DNA from: Sphingomonas yabuuchiae
GTDB lineage: Bacteria > Pseudomonadota > Alphaproteobacteria > Sphingomonadales > Sphingomonadaceae
Direction of reading: 5' to 3'
Assembly: GCF_014199595.1 (NCBI RefSeq)
Contig: NZ_JACHNX010000005.1
Span: forward strand, 62,001-126,000
Length of the DNA stretch: 64,000 nucleotides
Shown: positions 54,356-63,384 of the stretch, in pieces
How the letters are laid out: every line of letters begins with the position of its first letter
How positions within the stretch are numbered: the first letter of the stretch is position 1
Made by a program: the position numbers and the translations under genes
Notes under the pieces: model-generated
Database searches by the model: none
What the model was told of the DNA's origin: nothing
The model's input: the letters and a program-made list of their open reading frames with translations, nothing else

Positions 54356-56275
54356 ATGAGCGTCTCGCCCACCGGGATCGCCAGCACCGCGAACAAGGAT
54401 AGCTATCCTCACCCGCCGCAAGGCATGGGCCGCCTCGCACTGGGGGCGATCGGTGTCGTGTTCGGGGATATCGGTACCAGTCCGCTCTATGCGTTTCGCG
54501 AAACCTTCGCCAATCCGCACCATCCCCTGCCGCTCGACAATGCGCACATCCTGGGCGTCATCAGCCTGATCTTCTGGTCGATGATGATCGTCGTGTCGGT
54601 AAAATATGTCGCGATCATCATGCGCGCCGACAATAAGGGCGAGGGGGGCAGCCTGGCGCTGCTCGCGCTCGTGTCGGGGCAGACCAAGACGCGGCGCTGG
54701 ACGCGCGGCATCATATTGCTCGGCGTGTTCGCCACGGCGCTGTTCTACGGCGACAGCATGATTACCCCCGCCGTCACCGTCCTGAGCGCGGTCGAGGGCC
54801 TGGCGGTGGCCGCGCCCGCATTTGGTGGCTTCGTGCTGCCGATCGCGATCACCATCCTGATCGTGCTGTTCAAGATTCAGCGTTCGGGCACCGAGCGGGT
54901 CGGCCTGTTCTTCGGCCCCGTGATGCTCGTCTATTTCACTGTGATCGCGGTGCTGGGCGTCATGAGCTTCGTCCAGACGCCCGAGGTGTTGCAGGCGCTG
55001 TCGCCGCACCACGCCGTCCGCTTCTTCTTCATCGATCCGCTGCGCGGGTTCCTTGCGCTGGGCTCGGTCGTGCTGGCGGTGACGGGGGCCGAGGCGCTCT
55101 ATGCCGATATGGGCCATTTCGGGCGGCGGCCGATCGGCCTGTCCTGGCTGGTCTTCGTGCTGCCTGCGCTGATGCTGAACTATATGGGGCAGGGCGCGCT
55201 GCTGTTCCGCGAAGGCGCCGCCGCGCTGGAAAGCCCGTTCTACATGCTGGCGCCGGAGGGGTTGCAGCTGCCGCTGGTGATCCTGGCGACCGCCGCTGCC
55301 GTCATCGCCAGCCAGGCGGTCATCACCGGCGCTTTCTCGGTCACGCAACAGGCCATCCAGCTGGGCTTCATGCCGCGCCTGCGCATCGAGCATACGTCGG
55401 CGGCGACCGCCGGGCAGATCTACATCCCGCTCATCAACTGGATGTTGATGGTGATGGTGATCCTGCTGGTCCTGTTCTTCCGCTCGTCGTCCAATCTGAC
55501 CTCGGCATACGGGATCGCGGTGACGGGGGCGATGCTGATCGACACCTGCCTGCTGGGCGTGGCGCTGACCCGGCTCTGGAAGTGGCCGCTCTACGCCGCT
55601 CTGCCCCTGCTGGGATTGTTCTTCCTGGTCGACGGAGCCTATTTCCTCGCCAACCTGACCAAGGTGCCCTCGGGCGGCTGGGTGCCGTTGCTGATCGGCT
55701 TCATCATCTTCACCTTCCTGACCACTTGGTCGACGGGCCGCAAGCTGATGATCCAGCGGCTGCGCGAGGGCACGATGCCGATCCACATCTTCATCGATTC
55801 GGCGGCGGGCGCGGCCAGCCGGGTCTCGGGCACCGCGATCTTCATGACCTCATCGCCCGAGGGGGTGCCCCATGCGCTGCTCCACAATCTGAAGCACAAC
55901 AAGGTGCTGCACGAGCGGATCATCCTGCTGACCGTCAAGATCATGAGCCAGCCCTATTGGGCTGAAGGCGACCGCGCGAAGCTCGACGATCTGGGGCATG
56001 GGTTCCACCGCCTCGTCCTGCGTTTCGGCTTCATGGAGGAAGCCGACGTGCCCGCCGCCCTGAAGCGGGTCGAGATGGAGGGTGGCGCGTTCAAGATGAT
56101 GGACACCAGCTTCTTCCTGTCGCGCCAGACCCTGCTCGCCGCCGAGCGCCCGGGCATGTCAATGTGGCGCGAAAAGCTGTTCTCCTGGATGCTGCGCAAC
56201 GCCGAGAGTGCGATGGAGTTTTTCCGCCTGCCGACCAATCGTGTGGTCGAACTGGGCAGTCAGGTGGAAATCTGA
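54356..56275 (+). CDS. kup: potassium uptake protein Kup
   Basis: H+-coupled K+ importer of the KUP/HAK/KT family. The 639-residue protein has the signature [18 protein letters not shown] near residue 35, about twelve membrane helices including [16 protein letters not shown] and [10 protein letters not shown], and a C-terminal cytosolic region of about 170 residues. ATG 54356 gives the family length. The CTG-initiated 2H-phosphoesterase frame begins on its last codons. Confidence 0.95.
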   Translation: MSVSPTGIASTANKDSYPHPPQGMGRLALGAIGVVFGDIGTSPLYAFRETFANPHHPLPLDNAHILGVISLIFWSMMIVVSVKYVAIIMRADNKGEGGSLALLALVSGQTKTRRWTRGIILLGVFATALFYGDSMITPAVTVLSAVEGLAVAAPAFGGFVLPIAITILIVLFKIQRSGTERVGLFFGPVMLVYFTVIAVLGVMSFVQTPEVLQALSPHHAVRFFFIDPLRGFLALGSVVLAVTGAEALYADMGHFGRRPIGLSWLVFVLPALMLNYMGQGALLFREGAAALESPFYMLAPEGLQLPLVILATAAAVIASQAVITGAFSVTQQAIQLGFMPRLRIEHTSAATAGQIYIPLINWMLMVMVILLVLFFRSSSNLTSAYGIAVTGAMLIDTCLLGVALTRLWKWPLYAALPLLGLFFLVDGAYFLANLTKVPSGGWVPLLIGFIIFTFLTTWSTGRKLMIQRLREGTMPIHIFIDSAAGAASRVSGTAIFMTSSPEGVPHALLHNLKHNKVLHERIILLTVKIMSQPYWAEGDRAKLDDLGHGFHRLVLRFGFMEEADVPAALKRVEMEGGAFKMMDTSFFLSRQTLLAAERPGMSMWREKLFSWMLRNAESAMEFFRLPTNRVVELGSQVEI

Positions 56276-56784
56276 ACCAGCCGCCAGCCCCGATTATCGT
56301 CACCGCCCTGTTCGGCCGCGCCGATCAGGGGACGTTCGATGCCTTGCGCCGCCAGCATTTCCCGCCCGAGCGCAACGTCCTCGACGCACATTGCACGCTG
56401 TTCCACCATTTGCCGCCCTCGGCCGAGGCGGAGCTGAAGCATCGCCTGACCGGCCTGACGCGCGGGGTGCGAGCCCCCGATGCGCGGGCGAGCGGGCTGA
56501 TGTCGCTGGGCCGGGGCGTGGCGATTCGGATCGATTCGCCCGGTCTCGTTGCGATACGCCATGAACTGGTCGACGCCTTTGCCGGAATGCTGACCCCGCA
56601 GGACGCGGGCGGATGGCGCGCGCATGTGACGATCCAGAACAAGGTGACGCCTGCCACCGCCAAGCTGCTTCTCCAGCAGATGGAGCGCGATTTCCGGCCA
56701 CGTGCCGTGGAACTGATCGGCCTGGGCACCTGGTGGTATCGCGGCGGCCCATGGGAAATGCTTTCACGTCATTTGTTCGCTTGA
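56272..56784 (+). CDS. 2H phosphoesterase (2'-5' RNA ligase-like), probable CTG start
   Basis: A 170-residue protein with two HxT motifs, [11 protein letters not shown] near residue 39 and [11 protein letters not shown] near residue 115, the signature of 2H phosphoesterases (2'-5' RNA ligase/ThpR-like) acting on cyclic or 2'-5' phosphates. In this frame the only canonical starts are GTG 56164, which would overlap kup by 112 bases, or distant internal ATGs after the first catalytic motif. CTG 56272 forms a four-base CTGA overlap with the kup stop and has AGGTGG just before it, so it is the best choice. Confidence 0.75.
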   Translation: MNQPPAPIIVTALFGRADQGTFDALRRQHFPPERNVLDAHCTLFHHLPPSAEAELKHRLTGLTRGVRAPDARASGLMSLGRGVAIRIDSPGLVAIRHELVDAFAGMLTPQDAGGWRAHVTIQNKVTPATAKLLLQQMERDFRPRAVELIGLGTWWYRGGPWEMLSRHLFA

Positions 56785-56809
56785 CGCCCGAAAACAGCCT
56801 GTCTATAGG
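56781..56809 (+). promoter_or_regulatory. sigma-70-type promoter for tRNA-Met
   Basis: TTGACG (56781-56786) and TATAGG (56804-56809) with exactly 17 bases between them, ending on the 2H phosphoesterase stop region. Transcription would start near 56816, giving a 24-base leader before the tRNA. Confidence 0.7.
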
Positions 56810-56839
56810 CGCGCCTCCACCGGGTGGAACGCCTAGCAT

Positions 56840-56916
56840 GGCGAAGTAGCTCAGCTGGTTAGAGCAGCGGAATCATAATCCGCGTGTCGGGGGTTCAAGT
56901 CCCTCCTTCGCTACCA
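56840..56916 (+). tRNA. tRNA-Met (CAU), elongator type
   Basis: A 77-nt cloverleaf with encoded CCA. Acceptor 56840-56846 (GGCGAAG) pairs with CTTCGCT (first pair G-U), D-arm AGCTCAGCTGGTTAGAGC, anticodon stem GCGGA/TCCGC with loop ATCATAA (CAU), T-arm GGGGGTTCAAGTCCCTC. The sequence fits elongator tRNA-Met; it lacks the unpaired 1-72 C-A and GGG/CCC anticodon stem of initiator tRNA. A 10-bp inverted repeat (CACCGGGTGG / CCACCCGGTG) flanks it. Confidence 0.93.
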
Positions 56917-57259
56917 CCCGGTGTATTTCCCTCAGCATTCACGACGATGACCACGCCCCGTGGTTCATGTCGCCGCCTACTGTAACAGTCTTGCCGACGT
57001 TTGCCGTCCAGTGCGGCAAGTCTGGCATTGGCGGCGGCCGATAACGTTTTTGTTGGAAATAACTCACCTGGATCGGGGAATTTGCCGGATTTACGACCTG
57101 CCCGGCATGGCATATCGCCCGCGACTGTTATATCGTAGCTGTCATCTGGAGAGGAAAAAGGCCCGAGGGCCGGGTGCTGTCGTGCGCCTTAACCTCTCCT
57201 TTTCCTCTGCCGAATAGGTCTGCGTCACGATGTCCTTCAGGAGCTTCGGATCTTAGGTC
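56917..57259. other. 343-bp intergenic region, no gene seen
   Basis: Between tRNA-Met and the GGDEF gene. It contains only short inverted stretches (for example around GGCCCGAGGGCCGGG at 57161-57175) and the AGGAGC near 57239-57244 before the GTG start. I see no c-di-GMP (GEMM) riboswitch, ORF of convincing composition or sRNA. Confidence 0.6.
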
Positions 57260-58468
57260 GTGAATGCCGCTGTCTATGCCTTGATAGCCAATAGCTGCAT
57301 GGCGGCGCTTTTCGTCGTGACCTACGGCGTGATCGCGCTGTCCTATTCGCGGCAGCGGGCGGCGGCCTGGTTCATGGTCAGCTATCTGCTCGGCTTCTTC
57401 ACGCCGATCTGCCATCTGCTGGTCCTCTACACCGACCAGGTGGCGCTGTTTTCGATCTTGGGTTACGGCGTTTTCCTCGGCGGCATCCTGACGATGGCGA
57501 CGGGAGTACAGGCCTTTGTCGGGCATCGTCCGCAATGGCGACTGACCCTGTTGCTATGGGTGGCTGGACTGGCGCTGCGGCTGGCGATAGCGGACGGGCC
57601 GCGCAACACCTGGCCCTATGAGCTGATGTTCCAGCTTCCCTTCGCCATCGCGTCGTTCGTCGTCATGCTAACGGCGCGTCAGATCGGGCAGGGTGGGCCG
57701 ATCCGGGCCATGCTGATCGGTATTTTCGGTGTGATCGGCGCGCATTTCCTGCTGAAGCCCTGGCTGGTGCTCACGCTCGGCTCGGGGCCTACGCCGAAAT
57801 CCTATCTGAACACCGTCTATGCGGCGATCTCGCAAATCTCCACCGGCGTGCTGCTGGTGGCGGCGGGGCTGTGCCTGATGCTGCTGGTGATCCAGAAGGC
57901 GTTGGAAGAGACGATCCTCGATGCCGAGACCGATCCGCTGACCAGGCTCACCAACCGGCGCGGCCTGTACCGGGCCGGTCCCCGCATGCTGATGGAAGCG
58001 GCGATGCGTGGGGAGGGGCTCCATGCCCTGGTTCTCGACCTCGATCATTTCAAGGCGATCAACGACCGCCACGGCCATGCGACCGGCGACACGGTGCTGG
58101 TCGCCTTTGCGCAGGTGTTGCAGGCGCTTACCGCGCCGGACATGCTGACCGTGCGTATGGGGGGTGAGGAATTTGCCATCCTGATCCCCGATGCCGACAC
58201 CCATGGTCCGGACAACCGGGGGACGCAGTTGGGCGATGCGATTCGCGACGCGCTGAAGCCCTTTGCCAGGCAGGGCATACCGGAACTGACGGTCAGCGGT
58301 GGGATCGTTCGGTATCAGGCGGGCGAGACGCTGGATGGCCTGATTGCTCGTGCCGACTTGCTGGCTTACCGCGCCAAGCGGGCCGGGCGCGACCGGATCT
58401 TGCAGGATACCTCCAATCTCGCTCCTGAGCCTGGATGGGGGGAAATGCGGAGGCTCGCGGCGGGCTGA
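57260..58468 (+). CDS. membrane diguanylate cyclase (GGDEF)
   Basis: Makes cyclic di-GMP from two GTP. The 402-residue protein has six to seven hydrophobic segments in the first 220 residues, a short coiled link (KALEETILDAETDPLTRLTN) and a GGDEF domain with the active-site motif MGGEEF near residue 300, preceded by VLDLDHFKAINDRHGHATGD. An RxxD inhibitory site is not evident at the usual position. It begins at GTG 57260. The partner phosphodiesterase at 41686 is far away. Confidence 0.92.
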   Translation: MNAAVYALIANSCMAALFVVTYGVIALSYSRQRAAAWFMVSYLLGFFTPICHLLVLYTDQVALFSILGYGVFLGGILTMATGVQAFVGHRPQWRLTLLLWVAGLALRLAIADGPRNTWPYELMFQLPFAIASFVVMLTARQIGQGGPIRAMLIGIFGVIGAHFLLKPWLVLTLGSGPTPKSYLNTVYAAISQISTGVLLVAAGLCLMLLVIQKALEETILDAETDPLTRLTNRRGLYRAGPRMLMEAAMRGEGLHALVLDLDHFKAINDRHGHATGDTVLVAFAQVLQALTAPDMLTVRMGGEEFAILIPDADTHGPDNRGTQLGDAIRDALKPFARQGIPELTVSGGIVRYQAGETLDGLIARADLLAYRAKRAGRDRILQDTSNLAPEPGWGEMRRLAAG

Positions 58469-58472
58469 CCGG

Positions 58473-59309
58473 TCAGGCGAAGCGGCCGTGCGGATCGTGC
58501 GCGACCAGCATCGCATCGGGCCGCGCCAGCGCGATCAGGGTCAGGCCATGCTCGCGGGCATGGTCGATCGCCAGGCTGGTCGGCGCGGATATCCCGACCA
58601 GCAGACCGACCCCGGCCACTAGCGCCTTGTCGACCATCTCATAGCTGATCCGCGAGGTCACGAGGATGAAATCGGGGCGCCATACCGTATCGCGCGCCAA
58701 TGTCCCGACCAGCTTGTCGAGCGCATTGTGCCGCCCCACATCCTCCGCCGCTGCGACAATTTTGCCCGCCGCGTCACAGGCGATGGCGGCATGGACCGCC
58801 CCCGTCCGCGCGTTGAGCGGCTGGTGCGTGCGCAGGGCGCCGAGTGTGGCGAACAGCGTTTCCGCGTTCACCTCGGGGGCGGGGGGGCGTCCGGTGACCG
58901 GGCGGGCGATCTGTTCGAGCCCCGACAGGCCGCACAGCCCGCAACTGGTATCGCTGGTTCGGTGGCGAACCCGGTCCTGCATCCGTCCGCGCAGATGCTC
59001 CGCCAGCGTCACCCGGACGATCCAGCCGCTTTCGGCTGCGAAGGGCTCGATGCCGAGAATGTCGCCGGGTGCGTCGACCAGCCTTTCGGTCAGGAGGAAG
59101 CCGGTGGCGAAGTCCTCCAGCCGCTCGGGCGTCATCATCATCACCGCATAGCCGAAGCCGTCCACCTCGATCGCGACCGGGCATTCGACGGCGACCTCGC
59201 GTTCGATCGAAGCCGTCACGCCGTCCTGGGACAGGCGGATCAGCGTCAGCGGACGAGCAGGATCATGGTTAGCGTTCAACGAACAAGACTCGATTCTGTC
59301 GCGCTCCAC
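58473..59309 (-). CDS. fdhD: formate dehydrogenase accessory sulfurtransferase FdhD
   Basis: Transfers sulfur to the molybdenum cofactor needed by formate dehydrogenases. The 278-residue product contains TSCGLCGLSGLEQ with the catalytic CxxC near residue 123, GAVHAAIACD, EDVGRHNALDKLVG and a GISAPTSLAIDHARE end. The N-terminus is uncertain: GTG 59309 is chosen because the next upstream start, TTG 59327, lies inside a dispersed repeat. It ends the mobA/ydeP-type transcript. Confidence 0.92.
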   Translation of the reverse strand: MERDRIESCSLNANHDPARPLTLIRLSQDGVTASIEREVAVECPVAIEVDGFGYAVMMMTPERLEDFATGFLLTERLVDAPGDILGIEPFAAESGWIVRVTLAEHLRGRMQDRVRHRTSDTSCGLCGLSGLEQIARPVTGRPPAPEVNAETLFATLGALRTHQPLNARTGAVHAAIACDAAGKIVAAAEDVGRHNALDKLVGTLARDTVWRPDFILVTSRISYEMVDKALVAGVGLLVGISAPTSLAIDHAREHGLTLIALARPDAMLVAHDPHGRFA

Positions 59310-59340
59310 ACCATTCCGCCCCTGCAATGGGAGGAATGGT
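59310..59340. repeat. family C palindrome remnant, copy 7
   Basis: ACCATTCC...GGAATGGT with CCCCTGCAATGGGAGG at the centre, a degenerate family C element directly upstream of fdhD. Confidence 0.65.
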
Positions 59341-59362
59341 TTTCGCCGTCATGACGTGCATC

Positions 59363-59869
59363 TCACAGCGCGGCGAGGTCGGCGGGGGTGTTCACATTGG
59401 CGATCGGCTCGGGCGAGGCGATGGGGATCGCCCCGATCGCGCGTACCCAGCCGCGCACCGAACGATCCCGCCCGAGCGAGAGATGCGCCATCAGATGCGC
59501 GCCGAGCGCGGCGGGCCACAGTCCCAGCACCGGCGCATCCTGGCAATAGCTCGGCTCGCGTCGCAGGATCGCCTCGATCAGCCCCTCGGGCAGGCGCGGC
59601 ATGTCGCATCCGATGGTCAGCACGCAGCGAAAGCCATGGCTCGCGGCATAATCCAGCGCGCCCGCGATCCCGCCGAGCGGGCCCAGGCCGGGGGCGGGCA
59701 TGTCGGGCACCCCGTCCACGCCGCCGACCTGCACCACCCGCGCGCAATGCGGGGCGATGGTCGCACGGGCATGCGCCACCAGCGTCCGGTCGCCCAGCAT
59801 CGCGATCGCCTTGTTCGATCCGAAGCGCGACGAGCGCCCGCCGGTCAGGACCGCACCCAATATACTCAT
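59363..59869 (-). CDS. mobA: molybdenum cofactor guanylyltransferase MobA
   Basis: Adds GMP to molybdopterin to make the bis-MGD-type cofactor. The 168-residue nucleotidyltransferase starts with the GTP loop LTGGRSSRFGSNKAIAML and has GGIAGALDYA and IGCDMPRLPEGL with the metal aspartate near residue 88. It sits between the molybdoenzyme gene (10 bases upstream) and fdhD, so all three form a molybdoenzyme maturation operon. Confidence 0.92.
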   Translation of the reverse strand: MSILGAVLTGGRSSRFGSNKAIAMLGDRTLVAHARATIAPHCARVVQVGGVDGVPDMPAPGLGPLGGIAGALDYAASHGFRCVLTIGCDMPRLPEGLIEAILRREPSYCQDAPVLGLWPAALGAHLMAHLSLGRDRSVRGWVRAIGAIPIASPEPIANVNTPADLAAL

Positions 59870-59879
59870 GACGTCATGC

Positions 59880-62168
59880 TCATGCCTGGGCGCGCACCTT
59901 CACCGGCACCGACTTGCCTGCGGGCACATGGCTTTCCAGCGCATGATGCTCCAGCGGGATCAGATAGTTGAGCTCGGGATAATAGCCGCCGATGCATCCT
60001 TCGGGGATATTGTACTCGACCACACGCAGCCCTTCGACCACGCGCTCCTCGCCGTCATCGGCATCGCCCTCCAGCGCAATGGTCTGGCCGTCGGTCAGGC
60101 CGAGGCGCGCGATATCGGCCTTGTTCATCATCGCCACCATCCGCGTGCCGCTGATCCCCCGGAAGCGATCGTCATAGCCATAGATGGTCGTGTTGAACTG
60201 GTCGTTGGAGCGCAGCGTGATCAGTCGCATCCGGCCCTCCGCGGGGGTGATGCCCGAGGCATCCATGGCGCGGGGCACGTTGAACTCGGCCTTGCCGCTC
60301 TCCGTCTCCCATTGGCGGTGCGAGGCGGGATTGCCCTTCCAGAAGCCGCCCGGCTCGAACAGGCGTTCGTTGAAGTTGGCGAACTTGTCCGGATAGACAT
60401 TCTCGATCGCGTCGCGAACCAGGCCATAGTCGCCGACCCACTTATCCCACGGCACGTTCGGGTTGGGTTCCAGCACCGCCTTGGCGATCCCGGCGACGAT
60501 GGCGGGTTCGGACAGCAGCGTATCGGCGGCGGGCGTCGCCTTGCCGACCGAGCCATAGATATGGCTGAACGAATCCTCCATCGATACGGCCTGGCGACCG
60601 CCCTTCTGCATGTCCGTCTCCAACCGGCCGAGGCAGGGGAGGATATAGCTCTCTTCGCCGGGCACCAGATGGCTCTTGTTGAGCTTGGTGGCGATATGGA
60701 CGGTAATGGGGAGCTTCGCCCACGCCGCCTTCATCTTGGCGTGCTCGGGCGTGGCGCGCAGGAAATTGCCGCCCAGCTGGACGAAGCCTTGCGCGGTCCC
60801 CGCGATGATCTGGCGGCACGCCTCGACCGTGTCCCAGCCCTTTTCGGTCGGCGGTTCGAACTCGAACAGCTCCTTCAGCCGCTCGACGGGGGCGAGTTCC
60901 GTCTTCTCGGTGATGCCGACCGTGCGCTGGCCCTGCACGTTGCTGTGCCCACGCACCGGGCCCGGCCCGGCCCCCTCGCGCCCGATATTGCCGCGCAGCA
61001 GGAGCAGGTTCACGATCATGTGCAGCGCGTCGATGCCATAGCGATGCTGGGTGATGCCCATGCCGTACACCGCGATCACCCGCTCGGCCCGCATATAGAC
61101 GCGCGCCGACTGTTCCAGCGCATCGCGGGTCAGGCCCGAATCGCGGACGATGTCGCTCCATGCGGCCTTGCGGCAGTAATTGGCGAAATCCTCGAACCGC
61201 GTGGTGTGCTGCTCGATGAAGTGATGGTCGAGGATGCGCTTGCCACCCTTGGCGATGGCGCGGTCATCCTCTTCGATCACCAGCTTGCAGATCCCGGTCA
61301 GCGCGGCGATGTCGCCGCCCGCCTTCACCTGATGATATTGGGTCGAGATGTCGGTCGAGCTGCCGGTCAGCATCTGCACCGGATTCTGCGGTGAGGCGAA
61401 ACGCTCCCAACCGCGCTCGCGCAGCGGATTGAAGGTCACGATCTCCACGCCCCGCTTGGCGCAGGCTTGCAGGTTGTGGAGCATACGCGGTGCGTTGGTC
61501 GCGACATTCTGCCCGAAGGAGAAGATCGCGTCGCACTTGTCGTAATCCTCCATCTGGATCGTCGCGACGGGCGATCCGATGGCGGACTTCAGGCCGACCG
61601 AGGTGGTTTCGTGGCACATGTTCGAGCTGTCGGGCAGGTTCTGCTGCCCCCACATCCGTGCGAACAGCGAATACATGAACGAGGTTTCGAGGCTCGCGCG
61701 GCCCGAGGCATAGAGCACCACCTTGGTCGGATCGCAGCTCTTCAACTTCGCGCCGATCGCGGCGAATGCCTCGTCCCAGCTGACCGCGACATATTTGTCC
61801 GACGCGCGGTCGTACCGCATCGGATGGGTGAGGCGCCCCGCCTGCTCCAGGTCATGGTCGGGCCAGGCCTCCAGCTCCTTGACACTATGCTTGGAGAAGA
61901 AGTCCGGCGTGACGCGCAAGCTGCTGAGTTCCCACGCGGTCGCCTTGGCGCCGTTCTCGCAGAACTCCGCGATGTGCGGCTTGGCCGGTTTGCCCCAGGC
62001 ACAGCTGACGCACATCACCCCGCCGGGCTTGTTCTGGCGACGCAGCGTATCGAGCGTCTCCGGGCCCAGGCCTTCCTTGGGGAGGATCTTTGCCATGCCC
62101 TTCATCGAGCCCCAACCGCCGGCGGGGGCGGTGTATTCGGTGATCTTCACATCGTCGTCGTCGCGCAT
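59880..62168 (-). CDS. molybdopterin oxidoreductase, FdhF/YdeP family
   Basis: A 762-residue molybdopterin-dependent oxidoreductase of the YdeP group (formate-dehydrogenase-like). The N-terminal Cys-rich motif appears as MCVSCAWGKPAKPHIAEFC (suggesting an Fe-S or degenerate Fe-S site), the catalytic position is the cysteine in DSSNMCHETTSVGLK (no selenocysteine TGA), and the C-terminal cofactor domain has LRSNDQFNTTIYGYDDRF. YdeP has been linked to acid resistance and formate-like oxidation in E. coli; the true substrate is uncertain. GGAG lies eight bases before ATG 62168. No electron-transfer (NuoF-like) subunit is linked. Confidence 0.88.
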   Translation of the reverse strand: MRDDDDVKITEYTAPAGGWGSMKGMAKILPKEGLGPETLDTLRRQNKPGGVMCVSCAWGKPAKPHIAEFCENGAKATAWELSSLRVTPDFFSKHSVKELEAWPDHDLEQAGRLTHPMRYDRASDKYVAVSWDEAFAAIGAKLKSCDPTKVVLYASGRASLETSFMYSLFARMWGQQNLPDSSNMCHETTSVGLKSAIGSPVATIQMEDYDKCDAIFSFGQNVATNAPRMLHNLQACAKRGVEIVTFNPLRERGWERFASPQNPVQMLTGSSTDISTQYHQVKAGGDIAALTGICKLVIEEDDRAIAKGGKRILDHHFIEQHTTRFEDFANYCRKAAWSDIVRDSGLTRDALEQSARVYMRAERVIAVYGMGITQHRYGIDALHMIVNLLLLRGNIGREGAGPGPVRGHSNVQGQRTVGITEKTELAPVERLKELFEFEPPTEKGWDTVEACRQIIAGTAQGFVQLGGNFLRATPEHAKMKAAWAKLPITVHIATKLNKSHLVPGEESYILPCLGRLETDMQKGGRQAVSMEDSFSHIYGSVGKATPAADTLLSEPAIVAGIAKAVLEPNPNVPWDKWVGDYGLVRDAIENVYPDKFANFNERLFEPGGFWKGNPASHRQWETESGKAEFNVPRAMDASGITPAEGRMRLITLRSNDQFNTTIYGYDDRFRGISGTRMVAMMNKADIARLGLTDGQTIALEGDADDGEERVVEGLRVVEYNIPEGCIGGYYPELNYLIPLEHHALESHVPAGKSVPVKVRAQA

Positions 62169-62287
62169 CGGGCAAATCTCCACTCGTAATGCGCAACGAA
62201 GCAGGCGCGGATTGGCCGCATGAGAAGCGGTTCATTTTTGGACGAGCAGCGCCTATCTGGAGGCAAATCGTTTCACAGGATTCGGAC

Positions 62288-63256
62288 ATGACCACCCACA
62301 CCACGCGTATGCTCATCCTCGGCTCGGGCCCCGCCGGGCTCTCCGCCGCCATTTACGGCGCGCGTGCGGGGATGCAGCCGATCGTGGTGCAGGGCATCCA
62401 GCCGGGCGGCCAGCTGACCACTACCACCGATGTCGAGAATTATCCCGGTTTCGCCGACGTCATCCAGGGCCCCTGGCTGATGGAGCAGATGCAGAAGCAG
62501 GCCGAACATGTCGGCGCGCGGATGATGTGGGACACGATCACGGAGGTCGACCTGACCAACCGTCCCTTCCGCCTGATCGGCGATGGCGGCGATGTCTATG
62601 AGGGCGAAGTGCTGGTCATCGCGACGGGCGCGCAGGCCAAGTGGCTGGGCCTAGACAGCGAGGACGCGATGAAGGGCAAGGGCGTGTCCGCCTGCGCGAC
62701 CTGCGACGGCTTCTTCTATCGCGGCAAGAAGGTCGCGGTGATCGGCGGCGGCAATACCGCGGTCGAGGAGGCGCTGTACCTGACCAATCATTCCGACGAC
62801 GTGACGCTGATCCACCGCCGCGACAGCTTGCGCGCCGAACGCATCCTGCAGGAGCGGCTGTTCGCGCACCCGAACGTCAAGGTGCTGTGGAACAAGGAAG
62901 TTCGCGAGTTCGTCGACGGCGGCGGCAATGCGGGCCTGGTCGCGCTCGATCTGGTCGATACGGTGACCGGCGAACATAGCCGTCTGGACGTCGAGGGCGG
63001 CTTCGTCGCGATCGGCCATCACCCGGCGACCGAGCTGTTCCGCGGGCATCTGGAGCTGGATTCGGACGGCTATATTGCGGTCGAGACGGGATCGACCCGG
63101 ACCAGCGTGCCGGGCGTCTTCGCCTGCGGCGACGTGGCGGACAAGGTCTATCGTCAGGCAGTGACGGCGGCGGGCACCGGCTGCATGGCCGCGCTGGACG
63201 CCGAGCGTTTCCTGGCGGCGGCCGAGTTCGAGGACATGGCCAAGGCGGCGGAGTAA
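62288..63256 (+). CDS. trxB: thioredoxin-disulfide reductase
   Basis: NADPH- and FAD-dependent reductase of thioredoxin. The 322-residue product has the FAD motif LGSGPAGLSAAIYGARA, the redox pair C136-A-T-C139 in VSACATCDGFFYRG, the NADPH motif IGGGNTAVEEALYL and the FAD end motif PGVFACGDVADKVYRQAVTA. Divergent from the molybdoenzyme operon with 119 bases between. Electrons also reach the periplasm through DsbD. Confidence 0.97.
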   Translation: MTTHTTRMLILGSGPAGLSAAIYGARAGMQPIVVQGIQPGGQLTTTTDVENYPGFADVIQGPWLMEQMQKQAEHVGARMMWDTITEVDLTNRPFRLIGDGGDVYEGEVLVIATGAQAKWLGLDSEDAMKGKGVSACATCDGFFYRGKKVAVIGGGNTAVEEALYLTNHSDDVTLIHRRDSLRAERILQERLFAHPNVKVLWNKEVREFVDGGGNAGLVALDLVDTVTGEHSRLDVEGGFVAIGHHPATELFRGHLELDSDGYIAVETGSTRTSVPGVFACGDVADKVYRQAVTAAGTGCMAALDAERFLAAAEFEDMAKAAE

Positions 63257-63263
63257 GGTCCCA

Positions 63264-63382
63264 AATTCCTCCCCTGCAAGGGGAGGTGGCAGTCCGCAGG
63301 ACTGACGGAGGGGTGTCACCATCAGCGGGGACACCCCTCCACCAGCTTCGCTGGTCCCCCTCCCCTTGCAGGGGAGGAATTT
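63264..63382. repeat. family C compound inverted repeat, copy 6
   Basis: Outer arms AATTCCTCCCCTGCAAGGGG and CCCCTTGCAGGGGAGGAATT, inner arms GGAGGGGTGTC and GACACCCCTCC, between convergent trxB and the universal stress gene; the best preserved compound copy in the window. Confidence 0.9.
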
Positions 63383-63384
63383 TC

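Noticed and set aside
56840..56916. Initiator tRNA or tRNA-Ile2 (CAU)
   Set aside because: Initiator hallmarks (1-72 mismatch, three G-C pairs in the anticodon stem) are missing; the body matches elongator Met. tRNA-Ile2 is not fully excluded without a tRNAscan-type comparison, but is less likely.
56917..57259. Possible c-di-GMP riboswitch before the GGDEF gene
   Set aside because: The conserved GEMM core and paired stems could not be found; only short GC inverted stretches occur.
59880..62168. Selenocysteine formate dehydrogenase
   Set aside because: The catalytic position is an ordinary cysteine codon in NMCHETT; no in-frame TGA or SECIS-like need.
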